In this document: piece by piece, positions 1 through 7,123 of the stretch
Position numbering within the stretch: position 1 is the first letter of the stretch
Layout of the letters: the number at the start of each line of letters is the position of its first letter
NCBI GenBank assembly: GCA_045542115.1
Contig: JAZQKK010000033.1
Span: 1 to 64,000, forward strand
Source: RGIG995 sp045542115
GTDB taxonomy: Bacteria; Bacillota; Clostridia; Oscillospirales; UBA644
Direction: 5' to 3'
Length of the DNA: 64,000 nucleotides
The notes under the pieces: generated by a model
Databases searched by the model: none
Told to the model about the DNA's origin: nothing
Seen by the model: the letters and a program-made list of their open reading frames with translations, nothing else
Made by a program: the position numbers and the translations under genes

Positions 1-2
1 GT

Positions 3-1436
3 AACCTTGAAGAAGTATATAAAAAGATCGTCGAAACCGGTAAGGATAAATACATTATTAAGCTCATACTGTTTATGATGAACTTTATTGAACAGTATAA
101 GACTACCGGATACGACGAGGCGGGATTTGAGATCCTCAGAAAGAAGACGGATAATCCCAGAACATTGTTGTTCCTTGATATTGCGGAAGAAGTGTATCAT
201 CACTATCAGAATGTTTTGAAGCAGAGTAATCAAATTGACTTCGCAGATATGATTAACGATGCGCATTTCTATCTCCAGGAAATCGAGCGTCAGCATATTG
301 AAATGCCGTACAAGTATATCATTATCGATGAGTTCCAGGATATTGCCCGTCAGAGATTTAATTTGACGAAGCGTTTGTCTGAAATTACGAAAGCAAAGGT
401 TGTTGCCGTTGGTGATGACTGGCAGTCGATTTATGCATTCTCTGGTTCTGATATTACGCTCTTTACAAGATTCCTTGAATTGATGGGAGCAGGCACAGAG
501 CTTAAGATCACGCATACCTATCGTAATTCACAAGAGCTTATTGATATTGCAGGTGGCTTTGTACAAAAGAATTCCGCACAGATAAGAAAGCAACTGATCT
601 CTCCTAAACACCTGGAGAATCCTGTTGTAATTGAGGCATTCGATGATAGTGTGAAACCGATGAAAGCGTTGGCTGAAAAGGTAGAGGAAATCATCGGAAA
701 GATTATTGCCGAATATGGTGAGAAGAACTCTATTCTGCTGATAGGGCGCTATAATTACGATATGTACAAGCTCTATAAGGCTGGCGCGTTTACGGAGCTT
801 CCTAATAATCGTGTGAAGTCTGAGAAGTATCCAAATGCTGATATTACATTCATGACAGCGCACAGTTCCAAAGGCTTGGGATATGACAATGTAATTCTCA
901 TTAATATGTTCGAAGGGAAGTTTGGATTCCCGTGCCAGATTGAGGATGATCCCATTATAAAGCTCGTTATGCACGAGGACAGAAGTATGCCATTCGCAGA
1001 AGAAAGAAGACTTTTCTACGTTGCGATGACAAGAACAAAGAATCGTGTTTATATCGCAACACCTAAGCATAAGCCTTCCAGGTTCCTTGTAGAGCTCATT
1101 AAGGATTATAATTTACCGCACGACGAGGGAATCAATATGCATGTGGTTGACCTTTTCAATCTGCGATGCCCGATTTGCGGATTCCCTTTGAAATATGAGT
1201 TCAACAAAAACTACGGGCTGAATCTTTGGATATGTACAAATGATTCGGAGGTCTGTGATTTTATGACCAACGATAAAGTGCATAAGCATGATATATTCAA
1301 ATGTCCTAAGTGCTCTGACGGATATATGATCGTTAAAATGAATCCCAAAAATGGTAATGTGTTTTATGGTTGTACCAATTATTTTAGCGAAAACAAGTGT
1401 ACAAATATGATCACACTTCCTTCAGATGCCAAATGA
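3..1436 (+). CDS. UvrD/Rep-family DNA helicase with C-terminal zinc ribbons (5' end outside window)
   Basis: The reading frame is open from the first bases, so the N-terminus lies upstream of the window. Superfamily 1 helicase motifs follow in order: Walker B-type IIIDEFQD, AVGDDWQSIYAFSG, the TYRNSQE motif, TAHSSKGLGYDNVI and a final RRLFYVAMTRTK. The last ~90 residues hold two Cys4 zinc ribbons (CPICG...C and CPKCS...C) like those at the C-terminus of topoisomerase I and of helicase IV-type proteins. Such proteins unwind DNA with ATP, and the ribbons probably help bind it. Its neighbours (DUF6809, Fic, a tRNA attachment scar) suggest it belongs to an integrated element rather than the core repair set. 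The family is certain, the role is not. Confidence 0.9.
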   Translation, partial: NLEEVYKKIVETGKDKYIIKLILFMMNFIEQYKTTGYDEAGFEILRKKTDNPRTLLFLDIAEEVYHHYQNVLKQSNQIDFADMINDAHFYLQEIERQHIEMPYKYIIIDEFQDIARQRFNLTKRLSEITKAKVVAVGDDWQSIYAFSGSDITLFTRFLELMGAGTELKITHTYRNSQELIDIAGGFVQKNSAQIRKQLISPKHLENPVVIEAFDDSVKPMKALAEKVEEIIGKIIAEYGEKNSILLIGRYNYDMYKLYKAGAFTELPNNRVKSEKYPNADITFMTAHSSKGLGYDNVILINMFEGKFGFPCQIEDDPIIKLVMHEDRSMPFAEERRLFYVAMTRTKNRVYIATPKHKPSRFLVELIKDYNLPHDEGINMHVVDLFNLRCPICGFPLKYEFNKNYGLNLWICTNDSEVCDFMTNDKVHKHDIFKCPKCSDGYMIVKMNPKNGNVFYGCTNYFSENKCTNMITLPSDAK

Positions 1437-1510
1437 AAAAATATATTCTCTCTGGACTTATCCCTCCTTCTATGATATTGTGTGTGCTACCAAGAAAAGG
1501 AGGCATACAT

Positions 1511-1645
1511 ATGACAGGTCAGAAACAAGTTAATAGCAAAAAACAAAACAGAGCGGTTCTGAATCGGGAATTCCCGAGGCGGAGCCGCTCTCTCATTATC
1601 GAGAAAGAAGGATCGAAATGTATAGAGACGGAGGTGCAGAAATGA
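1511..1645 (+). CDS. 44-residue small basic protein, translationally coupled to DUF6809 gene
   Basis: The ORF starts MTGQKQVNSKKQNRAV and is rich in Lys and Arg. A near-perfect Shine-Dalgarno AAGGAGG lies 6 bases before the ATG. The stop codon overlaps the next start as ATGA at 1642-1645, the usual sign of translational coupling. I recognise no domain. Its DNA contains a nested palindrome (1551-1590), so it could also be a leader ORF whose translation exposes the downstream start. The strong ribosome site and coupling argue that it is translated. Confidence 0.5.
   Translation: MTGQKQVNSKKQNRAVLNREFPRRSRSLIIEKEGSKCIETEVQK
1551..1590. repeat. Nested palindrome inside the 44-codon ORF
   Basis: Outer arms GAGCGG (1551-1556) and CCGCTC (1585-1590) enclose an inner perfect palindrome TCGGGAATTCCCGA (1564-1577). 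In RNA this forms a long stem ending about 50 bases before the DUF6809 start. There is no T-run after it, so it is a poor terminator. It may be a binding site or a structure melted by ribosomes. Confidence 0.5.
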
Positions 1646-1926
1646 CGACGCTTGAAAATTTATATTACGGGAACATCAATCCAAACGAGAGGTTTATCAA
1701 ACGCGGATCGCGGATGGACAAGCTTGTGAAGCTAATCTGCAGAAACGAGGAGGAGCTTGCCTCTACTCTTACAGAAAAGCAGAAAGAAGTCTTTGAAAAG
1801 TTTAAAGACTGTCAGAGCGAGTTGAGCAGCATTGCAGAGCGAGAAGCGTTTGTCTCGGGGTTCGTTCTTGCGACACGAATTATGGTCGAAGTAATGGACG
1901 GGCTTGAAGCGGTTGAAGATATATAG
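1642..1926 (+). CDS. DUF6809 family protein
   Basis: A 94-residue, mostly helical acidic protein beginning MTTLENLYYGNINPNER. The LYYGNINPNER signature near the N-terminus is typical of DUF6809, small proteins frequent in clostridial integrated elements and without a known function. The ATG at 1642 is preferred over one at 1618 because GGAGGT sits just upstream and the codon overlaps the stop of the 44-codon ORF. The N-terminal third is followed by a Lys/Glu-rich helix and a more hydrophobic C-terminal helix (FVSGFVLATRIM). It probably shares a transcript with the ORF before it. Confidence 0.7.
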   Translation: MTTLENLYYGNINPNERFIKRGSRMDKLVKLICRNEEELASTLTEKQKEVFEKFKDCQSELSSIAEREAFVSGFVLATRIMVEVMDGLEAVEDI

Positions 1927-1958
1927 TCAATGCGGCTATAAGACAATTAAATTGCGAC

Positions 1959-2010
1959 ATTATTCCGAAACACACAAAATATTATTCCGATACACTTGAT
2001 ATTATTCCGA
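1959..2010. promoter_or_regulatory. Three iterons ATTATTCCGA upstream of the fic gene
   Basis: The 10-mer ATTATTCCGA occurs at 1959-1968, 1981-1990 and 2001-2010, spaced 22 and 20 bp, about two helical turns. The third copy fills the start of the spacer between the -35 and -10 boxes of the fic promoter, so a protein bound there would block polymerase. The Fic protein carries an N-terminal HTH, so autoregulation is the simplest reading. Confidence 0.65.
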
Positions 2011-2024
2011 TAATATGGTATAAT
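1996..2024 (+). promoter_or_regulatory. SigA-type promoter of the fic gene
   Basis: TTGATA at 1996-2001, a 17-bp spacer and a perfect TATAAT at 2019-2024. The transcript would start about 2031, leaving a very short leader before the ribosome site AAGGAG (2034-2039). Confidence 0.7.
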
Positions 2025-2048
2025 ATGTTACGGAAGGAGTTGATTTGT

Positions 2049-2942
2049 GTGTTTATGACTGTAAAAGAGGCGGCTGCCAAGTGGGGTATCTCCGATCGCC
2101 GCGTAAGAATTTTGTGTAGCGAGGGGAAGATCCCCGGTGCGTTTCAGCAAGGCCGTGGGTGGAAGATTCCCGAAAATGCCGCAAAGCCGTCAGATGGACG
2201 TTATAAGACATCCGCGTCGCTTTTGGAGATCATTGACCAAAAGAAAAAAGAATTGGATTCTCGCCGTCCGCTGACCGAAGGTGAGGTTAAACGACTAAAC
2301 GAAGATTTTGCCATTGAATATACCTACAACTCCAATGCTATCGAAGGGAACACTCTAACGCTTAGGGAGACCGATATGGTCCTGCGTGGTTTGACTATTG
2401 ATCAGAAGCCCCTGAAGGAGCACATGGAGGTGGTAGGACACAAAGAAGCCTTTGACTTTGTGCGTGAGCTTGTGCAGGAGAAAGCGCCTTTGTCGGAGCG
2501 CGTCATACAGCAAATCCATTTCCTTGTGTTAGCGGATCAGCGAGAGGATCGTGGTGTTTACCGCCGCGTGCCCGTTCGTATTATGGGCGCCCAACACGAA
2601 CCGGTGCAGCCTTATATGATACAGCCCAGTATGGAGCAACTGATGATTCGCTATGCAGAGAGCACAGAGCATATCGTAACCAAGCTGGCTCGGTTCCACA
2701 TTGAGTTTGAGGGGATCCACCCCTTTATCGACGGAAACGGTAGAACCGGTAGACTCTTGGTCAATCTGGAACTGATGAAGGCGGGTTATCCACCTATCGA
2801 CATCAAGTTCACCGATCGTAAGGCCTATTACGATGCCTTTGATGCCTATTACGTTAAAGGCAACCTTGCACCTATGGAAAAGCTGTTCGCGGGATATGTG
2901 AATGCGAGATTGGATCAGTATCTGAGTATGCTACAGGATTAA
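2049..2942 (+). CDS. Fic domain protein with N-terminal helix-turn-helix
   Basis: Fic enzymes transfer AMP or similar groups to target proteins. The N-terminal ~50 residues (TVKEAAAKWGISDRRVRIL...GRGWKIP) form an excisionase/MerR-like HTH. An inhibitory helix follows (SNAIEGN, matching the (S/T)xxxE(G/N) rule), then the Fic core with HPFIDGNGRTGR near the C-terminus, which holds the catalytic His and the phosphate-binding GNGR. All key residues are present and the inhibitory helix is within the same protein. The GTG at 2049 lies 9 bases after AAGGAG and two codons before an in-frame ATG (2055). An upstream ATG at 2025 is rejected because it precedes the ribosome site. Three iterons in the promoter suggest it represses itself. 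Likely cargo of the tRNA-Pro element. Confidence 0.9.
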   Translation: MFMTVKEAAAKWGISDRRVRILCSEGKIPGAFQQGRGWKIPENAAKPSDGRYKTSASLLEIIDQKKKELDSRRPLTEGEVKRLNEDFAIEYTYNSNAIEGNTLTLRETDMVLRGLTIDQKPLKEHMEVVGHKEAFDFVRELVQEKAPLSERVIQQIHFLVLADQREDRGVYRRVPVRIMGAQHEPVQPYMIQPSMEQLMIRYAESTEHIVTKLARFHIEFEGIHPFIDGNGRTGRLLVNLELMKAGYPPIDIKFTDRKAYYDAFDAYYVKGNLAPMEKLFAGYVNARLDQYLSMLQD

Positions 2943-2944
2943 AA

Positions 2945-2985
2945 AATACCGGATGGCTATGACAAGTCGTCCGGTATTGCTTTTT
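2945..2985 (+). terminator. Rho-independent terminator after fic
   Basis: AATACCGGA (2945-2953) pairs with TCCGGTATT (2970-2978), followed by GCTTTTT. It lies directly after the fic stop codon. Confidence 0.75.
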
Positions 2986-3070
2986 GTGGGTGAATAATAA
3001 GCAAATTTTACTCGATCCTCTATTTGAACATGTGCTTTTTGAGGCCTTTTTGTGCTCGGGTTTGTGCGAG

Positions 3071-3094
3071 TTCGAACCTGCGGCATCTTGTTCC
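3071..3094 (-). pseudogene. Partial tRNA-Pro copy (3'-half, candidate attachment core)
   Basis: This 24-base stretch matches 3257-3280 of the intact tRNA-Pro at 23 of 24 positions, covering the 3' anticodon stem, variable loop and start of the T arm. Similarity stops on both sides. A 3'-half fragment lying downstream of the intact tRNA is what an integrase crossover site leaves at the far end of an element. Confidence 0.65.
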
Positions 3095-3190
3095 TTTTGG
3101 GCGGCTTTGAGGCGGATTTTTGCCAAAAAATGCACTGGTCAAAATTGTGGTCAAAATCGGGGTAAAAATCAGAATTTGTGCACAGTAACG

Positions 3191-3240
3191 AAAAATCGAC
3201 CGATTTTTAAGGTTTTTAGCCTCGAAATCGGTCGATTTTT
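3191..3240 (-). terminator. Terminator of tRNA-Pro
   Basis: A perfect 16-bp inverted repeat with arms at 3191-3206 and 3225-3240 lies immediately 3' of the tRNA on the minus strand, with T-rich ends on both sides. The nearest arm begins in the tRNA CCA end. Confidence 0.75.
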
Positions 3241-3315
3241 GGTCGGAGTGACAGGATTCGAACCTGCGGCATCTTGCTCCCAAAGCAAGCGCGCTACCAA
3301 CTGCGCTACACCCCG
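3240..3315 (-). tRNA. tRNA-Pro (anticodon TGG)
   Basis: A complete cloverleaf on the minus strand: acceptor CGGGGTG pairs with CACTCCG (one G-T), D-arm GCGC, anticodon stem CTTGC/GCAAG around loop TTTGGGA, T-loop GTTCGAATC, discriminator A and encoded CCA. The anticodon TGG reads proline codons. It is the only copy in this cluster that folds fully, and it is the presumed attachment gene for the surrounding scar. Confidence 0.95.
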
Positions 3316-3408
3316 AGGTATGAAATTGTGGTCAAAATAAGAGGGTTTACAGAACTGGTCAAAATTGTGGTCAAACGATACTTTTAGGAAATATAAAGTG
3401 CGAAAAGT

Positions 3409-3620
3409 CCAGTGTTTATGCGGGTTTTTGGGGATTGGGGTCTTGCGATATACTTAGCTCCCAAATGTCGCGCGCTACCAACTGCGCCACACCCCGATGG
3501 TATGATATTTTGTTTAAAAAGCGATATTTTCTATAAGTGGTCAAATAGTTGGTCAAAATCAATTTTACAGTAATTTTTGAAAACGGTCAAGTCCCAAAAA
3601 CCCAGTGTTTATGCGGGTTT
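3409..3620. repeat. Repeated 19-mer CCAGTGTTTATGCGGGTTT
   Basis: The identical 19-mer occurs at 3409-3427 and 3602-3620, each just upstream (plus-strand sense) of a decayed tRNA-Pro copy. A looser copy lies near 3797. The inverse complement of its core, CATAAACACTGG, recurs at 28886-28897 beside the middle spoVT fragment. Confidence 0.65.
3457..3497 (-). pseudogene. Decayed tRNA-Pro, 5' half
   Basis: Bases 3457-3497 align with the 5' half of the intact tRNA-Pro (acceptor through anticodon loop) with about five mismatches, four of them in one anticodon-stem arm. The 3' half is absent, as expected for the remainder of a tRNA split by an insertion. Confidence 0.65.
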
Positions 3621-3700
3621 GCGAGCACTCGAACTTCGGAGGTGTCGGGACCGACCACTTGTTCCCAAACCACCCGCGCTCCCAGCTGCGCCACACCCGG
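3621..3700 (-). pseudogene. Decayed tRNA-Pro, nearly full length
   Basis: On the minus strand, a 5' part (CCGGGTGTGGCGCAGCTGGG) leads to an anticodon-like TTTGGGA and a T-loop-like GTTCGAGTG. Stems are broken by many substitutions, so it is unlikely to fold or function. Confidence 0.55.
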
Positions 3701-3858
3701 ATATCTATTCAATTTTTTCTCTTTCTGCGTGGAAGTGGGACAAACTGTGGTCAAACGCAAATTCCACGCCGTTTTGCGTTTTTATAAGGTGCCGAAAGTC
3801 CGCACTGTTAAAGGCTTTTCGGGACTTCCGTAAAATCTCGGCAATTCGTGCTGGGCAC

Positions 3859-3897
3859 GCTCCCAAACCAGGCGCTCTACCAGGGGAGCTACACCTC
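3859..3897 (-). pseudogene. Decayed tRNA-Pro, outermost copy
   Basis: On the minus strand, GAGGTGTAGCTCCCCTGGTAG leads to GAGCGCC and the anticodon loop TTTGGGA. The 3' anticodon strand and T arm do not pair. It resembles a different tRNA-Pro sequence from the intact one, perhaps a tRNA brought in by an element. Confidence 0.5.
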
Positions 3898-3947
3898 AAA
3901 AGAATCTTTGTGTATTATATCAAATTTCAATGAATTTGTCAAGGGGA

Positions 3948-3976
3948 TTGCATCGGAGAAATTTTCTCCGATGCAA
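3948..3976 (-). terminator. Terminator of the ABC-phosphatase-rlmA operon
   Basis: TTGCATCGGAGAA (3948-3960) pairs perfectly with TTCTCCGATGCAA (3964-3976), just beyond the rlmA stop codon on the minus strand. Confidence 0.7.
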
Positions 3977-3980
3977 ATTG

Positions 3981-4814
3981 TTATTCTTCTGTTTTTTTGT
4001 AAAGCAACACGGAAAAAGCTGCCGTGGTAGTTAATTCTTTCACAGAATCTAATTTTTGAATGTCTGTGGGGGACGTTTTACGGGCATATGGAGTCATTGA
4101 AAACAGGTCTTTAACCGTCTGTGTATCGGTTAGGCACAACGGATAACGCAGTTTTGTATCGGAAACGAGTGTAAAACCGTCATATATGGGAATAACCACT
4201 TCATTTTCATAAACTGAATCATAAACGGCAGTTTTTAACTCCAAAAGATGGTCTTCCAACGGAATTGCCTTCACGTAAACTGCTCCGGGTTTAAGTATTC
4301 GTAAAAATTCTTCTGCACAGTCCGGGGCAAAAACATTCACAACAACATCTGCCCATTGGTCGGGGAGCGGTAGATGATACAAGCTTGCAACAGCAAATTC
4401 CCCGCCGAAATTTCGCTTTGCAGCCGCATTTAAGGCGTCTTTGGAAATGTCTACACCGGCACTCTGCACCTCGTGCCCGGCTTCTTCCAATTTTTGATGG
4501 ATTTCTTGCGTGTACCATCCTTCTCCGCATCCGGCATCAAACAGATTTACGGATTTCGAAAGAAAGGGAACGGCAACGTCGTAAATCGTTTCCATTAACG
4601 GTTTGTAATATCCGGCAGAAAGAAAGGCTGTTCGGGAACGAACCATCGCTCGGTCATCGCCGTGTAAGGTTCCTTGTTGGGACATTAAAAGGTTTACGTA
4701 GCCGCTTTTTGCATAATCATAACAATGTCCTTTGGAACAGTGCAAGGTCTTCCCTATTTTTTCCAACGGTTCACTACAAATAGGACAACGAAAAGCACTG
4801 ATGTTATTCTTCAC
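3981..4814 (-). CDS. rlmA: 23S rRNA (guanine-N1) methyltransferase, RlmA type
   Basis: RlmA enzymes methylate N1 of a guanine in 23S rRNA domain II (G745 or G748) using S-adenosylmethionine. The N-terminus has the family zinc finger (RCPICSEPL...LHCSKGHCYDYAKSGYVNLL), followed by a class I methyltransferase fold with the SAM loop FDAGCGEGWYTQEI near residue 95 and a later motif FAPDCAEEFLRILKPGA. Length is normal. The GTG at 4814 is chosen since AGGAG lies 7 bases before it and the protein then begins as family members do. It overlaps the upstream phosphatase gene by 11 bases. Which of the two guanines is modified cannot be read from sequence. Confidence 0.85.
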   Translation of the reverse strand: MKNNISAFRCPICSEPLEKIGKTLHCSKGHCYDYAKSGYVNLLMSQQGTLHGDDRAMVRSRTAFLSAGYYKPLMETIYDVAVPFLSKSVNLFDAGCGEGWYTQEIHQKLEEAGHEVQSAGVDISKDALNAAAKRNFGGEFAVASLYHLPLPDQWADVVVNVFAPDCAEEFLRILKPGAVYVKAIPLEDHLLELKTAVYDSVYENEVVIPIYDGFTLVSDTKLRYPLCLTDTQTVKDLFSMTPYARKTSPTDIQKLDSVKELTTTAAFSVLLYKKTEE

Positions 4815-5373
4815 TGTTATTCTCCTGTAAAACAATCGGCTCTTCCCCTTCTCTAAACAACACCGGGGTCGTGTTCGGTAAACAATGTTTGCTGAGATTT
4901 TCGCCGTTTTCTATACCATAGATAGCACCGTACAAAGCACCGGAAAAACCTCCGTGGGATACGACTAAGATTCTTCCATCCGGATGCTTTTCTTTTACCT
5001 CAGAATAGAAGTCCTTTGCTCGGGCAATAACATCCTCTATTATTTCCATTCCGTCTACCCGTTCCCGTCCCAGAACCCACCAATTGCGAAAGAAATCCTC
5101 CGGAAACTGTCCGCCTTCAAAGGGTCCAAAGCACCATTCCGTCAATCGGTCATCCAATATAGGAATAGCGCCGGGAAGAGCGTATTCCAACGTTTGACGC
5201 GTACGGAGTAAGGGGGAGCAGTAAATCGCATCAAAGGTATACTTTTGCAGAATTTTTCCTACCCTTTTCGCATCACTAATTCCAGCTTCATTCAACGGAA
5301 CATCACTTTGTCCTTGAAGGCGACGTTCCACATTCCACGGGGTCAGACCGTGACGGAGATAAATCAGTTCCAT
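4804..5373 (-). CDS. Histidine phosphatase family protein
   Basis: A 189-residue protein of the phosphoglycerate mutase-like superfamily. The catalytic LRHGLTPWN is at residues 6-14, with the downstream second-histidine segment VVSHGGFSGAL near residue 138. The RxxQT-like region (SPLLRTRQTLEYA) and acidic ECFGPFEGG-type segment (CFGPFEGGQF) are present. Such enzymes remove phosphate from small phosphorylated metabolites through a phosphohistidine. The substrate cannot be told. It sits between ABC exporter genes and rlmA in one minus-strand operon, with 11-13 bases of overlap or spacing. Confidence 0.85.
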   Translation of the reverse strand: MELIYLRHGLTPWNVERRLQGQSDVPLNEAGISDAKRVGKILQKYTFDAIYCSPLLRTRQTLEYALPGAIPILDDRLTEWCFGPFEGGQFPEDFFRNWWVLGRERVDGMEIIEDVIARAKDFYSEVKEKHPDGRILVVSHGGFSGALYGAIYGIENGENLSKHCLPNTTPVLFREGEEPIVLQENNSEE

Positions 5374-5386
5374 TTAGATTACAACC

Positions 5387-7123
5387 TCATTGTGCAAATT
5401 GACTGCGGTACAATTTCGCATAAAAACCATTCAAAGCCAACAATTCTTCGTGGGTTCCTTGTTCTACAACGGAGCCTTCCTTCATAACTAAAATGCGGTC
5501 TGCTTCCCGAATTGTGGACAGCCGGTGTGCCACAATAAACGACGTGCGTCCATTCATCATCTTTGCAAAAGCTCGCTGAATCCGATGCTCGGTCCGAGTA
5601 TCAATGGACGACGTTGCTTCATCCAAAATCAACATCGGCGGAAGACACAACATAACCCGAGTGATGCAAAGTAACTGCTTTTGCCCTTGGGATAAACTAC
5701 CACCGTCTTCTCCGATTTTCGTATCGTAACCTTCCGGGAGTCTTTGAATGAAACTGTGAGCGTGTGATGCTTTTGCTGCGGCAATAATCTCATCCTCCAT
5801 AGCATCGGGGCGTCCCATTGCAATATTTTCCCAAATCGTTCCGGATTTCAACCAAGTTTCCTGCAATACCATCCCGTAATTTTCCCTAAGATTATCTCTT
5901 GGAACGTGACGAACGTCAACGCCATCCACCTGAATGGAACCGGAAACAGGGTCATAAAAGCGCATTAAAAGGTTGATAACCGTAGTTTTTCCGCATCCGG
6001 TGGGACCGACAATTGCAATTCTTTGCCCCGGTTTTACTGTCAAGGACAAATCTTCAATCAATTTTTGTTCCGGAGTATATGCAAAGCAAACGCGGTCCAA
6101 TTGAACGTTCCCACGGACAGTGTCCGGGAGTTTTTGATTTTCGTCGGCAGTGGATTCCGAAGTTTCTTCCAACAAATCAAAAACACGTGCAGCACAAGCC
6201 AATGCATTTTGTAATTCCGTCACAACACCGGAAATTTCATTAAAAGGCTTCGTGTATTGGTTGGCATAACTTAAAAAACTGGATAACAGCCCAACCGTCA
6301 AACCGCCGGAGATAACGGTTAATGCTCCCACAAACCCTACACAGGCGTATACCAGACTGTTCACAAACCTTGTAGAGGGATTGACCAGTGAAGAATAAAA
6401 GATTGCCTTCAAAGAACAGGAACGAAGTCTTTCGTTCACATCTTCAAACCGCTCTTTTCCACGGGATTCATAGGAAAACGCCTGTACCAATTTTTGTTGA
6501 CCCACCATCTCATCAATCAAAGTCGTCTGCTCTCCTCGGGTGGCGGATTGAACTTGAAACATTGAATAGGTTCTTTTGGCAATAAAAGATGCAACAAACA
6601 AGGAGATAGGCGTAACCAAAACCACGACAATTGCAATCCGGTAATCCAAAAAAAGCATAATCCCAAGAGTACCGAGAATCGTTGCAAGTCCGGTAAATAG
6701 TTGCGAAAATCCCATCAACAACCCATCGGCAAACGTGTCTACGTCCACAATTACACGGCTGACCAAGTCGCCTACGGGGTGTTTATCCAAATAATTCAGG
6801 GGCAATTCTAATATCTTGGAAAATGCATCTCTGCGAATATCCCGGACCGTTCCATAGGTGATCCGGTTATTGCAGATACTCATCAACCATTGCATAACGG
6901 CAGTTACGGCTACTGCAATTCCAATCAAGAAAATGATATGAAAAATTTTTGAAAAATCAACGTTTCCCTTTCCGAGAATTACGTCTACGGCCTGCCCTGT
7001 AAGGATGGGAACATATAATGTTAACGCCACGGTAGCAAGGGAAAAAATCAATGACAAAACGATATAACCGGAATACGGGCGGAGGTATGAAAACACGGTT
7101 TTTAACGTCTTTTTACGGTTCAT
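5387..7123 (-). CDS. ABC exporter subunit, catalytically competent half
   Basis: An ABC-type fusion of an exporter membrane domain (six predicted membrane segments, ~residues 15-300) and a nucleotide-binding domain: Walker A GPTGCGKTT, signature LSQGQKQLL, Walker B MLILDEATSSID with the catalytic Glu, and H-loop IVAHRLSTI. It overlaps the upstream exporter gene by four bases, and that partner has a degenerate site, so the two should form a heterodimeric exporter of the BmrCD/TM287-288 kind. The substrate is unknown, likely a drug, lipid or peptide. Confidence 0.9.
   Translation of the reverse strand: MNRKKTLKTVFSYLRPYSGYIVLSLIFSLATVALTLYVPILTGQAVDVILGKGNVDFSKIFHIIFLIGIAVAVTAVMQWLMSICNNRITYGTVRDIRRDAFSKILELPLNYLDKHPVGDLVSRVIVDVDTFADGLLMGFSQLFTGLATILGTLGIMLFLDYRIAIVVVLVTPISLFVASFIAKRTYSMFQVQSATRGEQTTLIDEMVGQQKLVQAFSYESRGKERFEDVNERLRSCSLKAIFYSSLVNPSTRFVNSLVYACVGFVGALTVISGGLTVGLLSSFLSYANQYTKPFNEISGVVTELQNALACAARVFDLLEETSESTADENQKLPDTVRGNVQLDRVCFAYTPEQKLIEDLSLTVKPGQRIAIVGPTGCGKTTVINLLMRFYDPVSGSIQVDGVDVRHVPRDNLRENYGMVLQETWLKSGTIWENIAMGRPDAMEDEIIAAAKASHAHSFIQRLPEGYDTKIGEDGGSLSQGQKQLLCITRVMLCLPPMLILDEATSSIDTRTEHRIQRAFAKMMNGRTSFIVAHRLSTIREADRILVMKEGSVVEQGTHEELLALNGFYAKLYRSQFAQ

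Larger units (their letters stand above)
3136..3755 (-). repeat. Eight TTTGACCA repeats, mostly in pairs 12 bp apart
   Basis: Written on the plus strand as TGGTCAAA, the repeat occurs at 3136, 3148, 3329, 3356, 3368, 3538, 3550 and 3748. Three pairs are exactly 12 bp apart, and a damaged partner (TGGGACAA, 3736) makes a fourth. On the minus strand the pair reads TTTGACCACAATTTTGACCA, a four-codon period (Phe-Asp-His-Asn-Phe-Asp). One reading is decayed 3' tails of integrase genes, another is integrase or excisionase binding sites. Confidence 0.6.
2986..3947. other. Gene-free region: tRNA-Pro integration scar
   Basis: About 960 bases without a credible protein gene. The region holds one intact tRNA-Pro, at least four partial or decayed tRNA-Pro copies roughly every 150-250 bp, all on the minus strand, and two families of short repeats between them (paired TGGTCAAA, and CCAGTGTTTATGCGGGTTT). 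ORFs here are translations of tRNA sequence. The pattern fits successive insertion and loss of elements that used the tRNA 3' half as attachment site. Confidence 0.7.

Noticed and set aside
2984..3340. ORF of 118 codons on the plus strand across the tRNA-Pro region (contains VTGFEPAASC)
   Set aside because: It is the translation of the antisense of tRNA sequence, a common false gene call.
3577..4030. Several ORFs of 60-118 codons over decayed tRNA copies (for example with PNQALYQGSYT)
   Set aside because: They read through tRNA remnants, have no ribosome sites and show no protein family.
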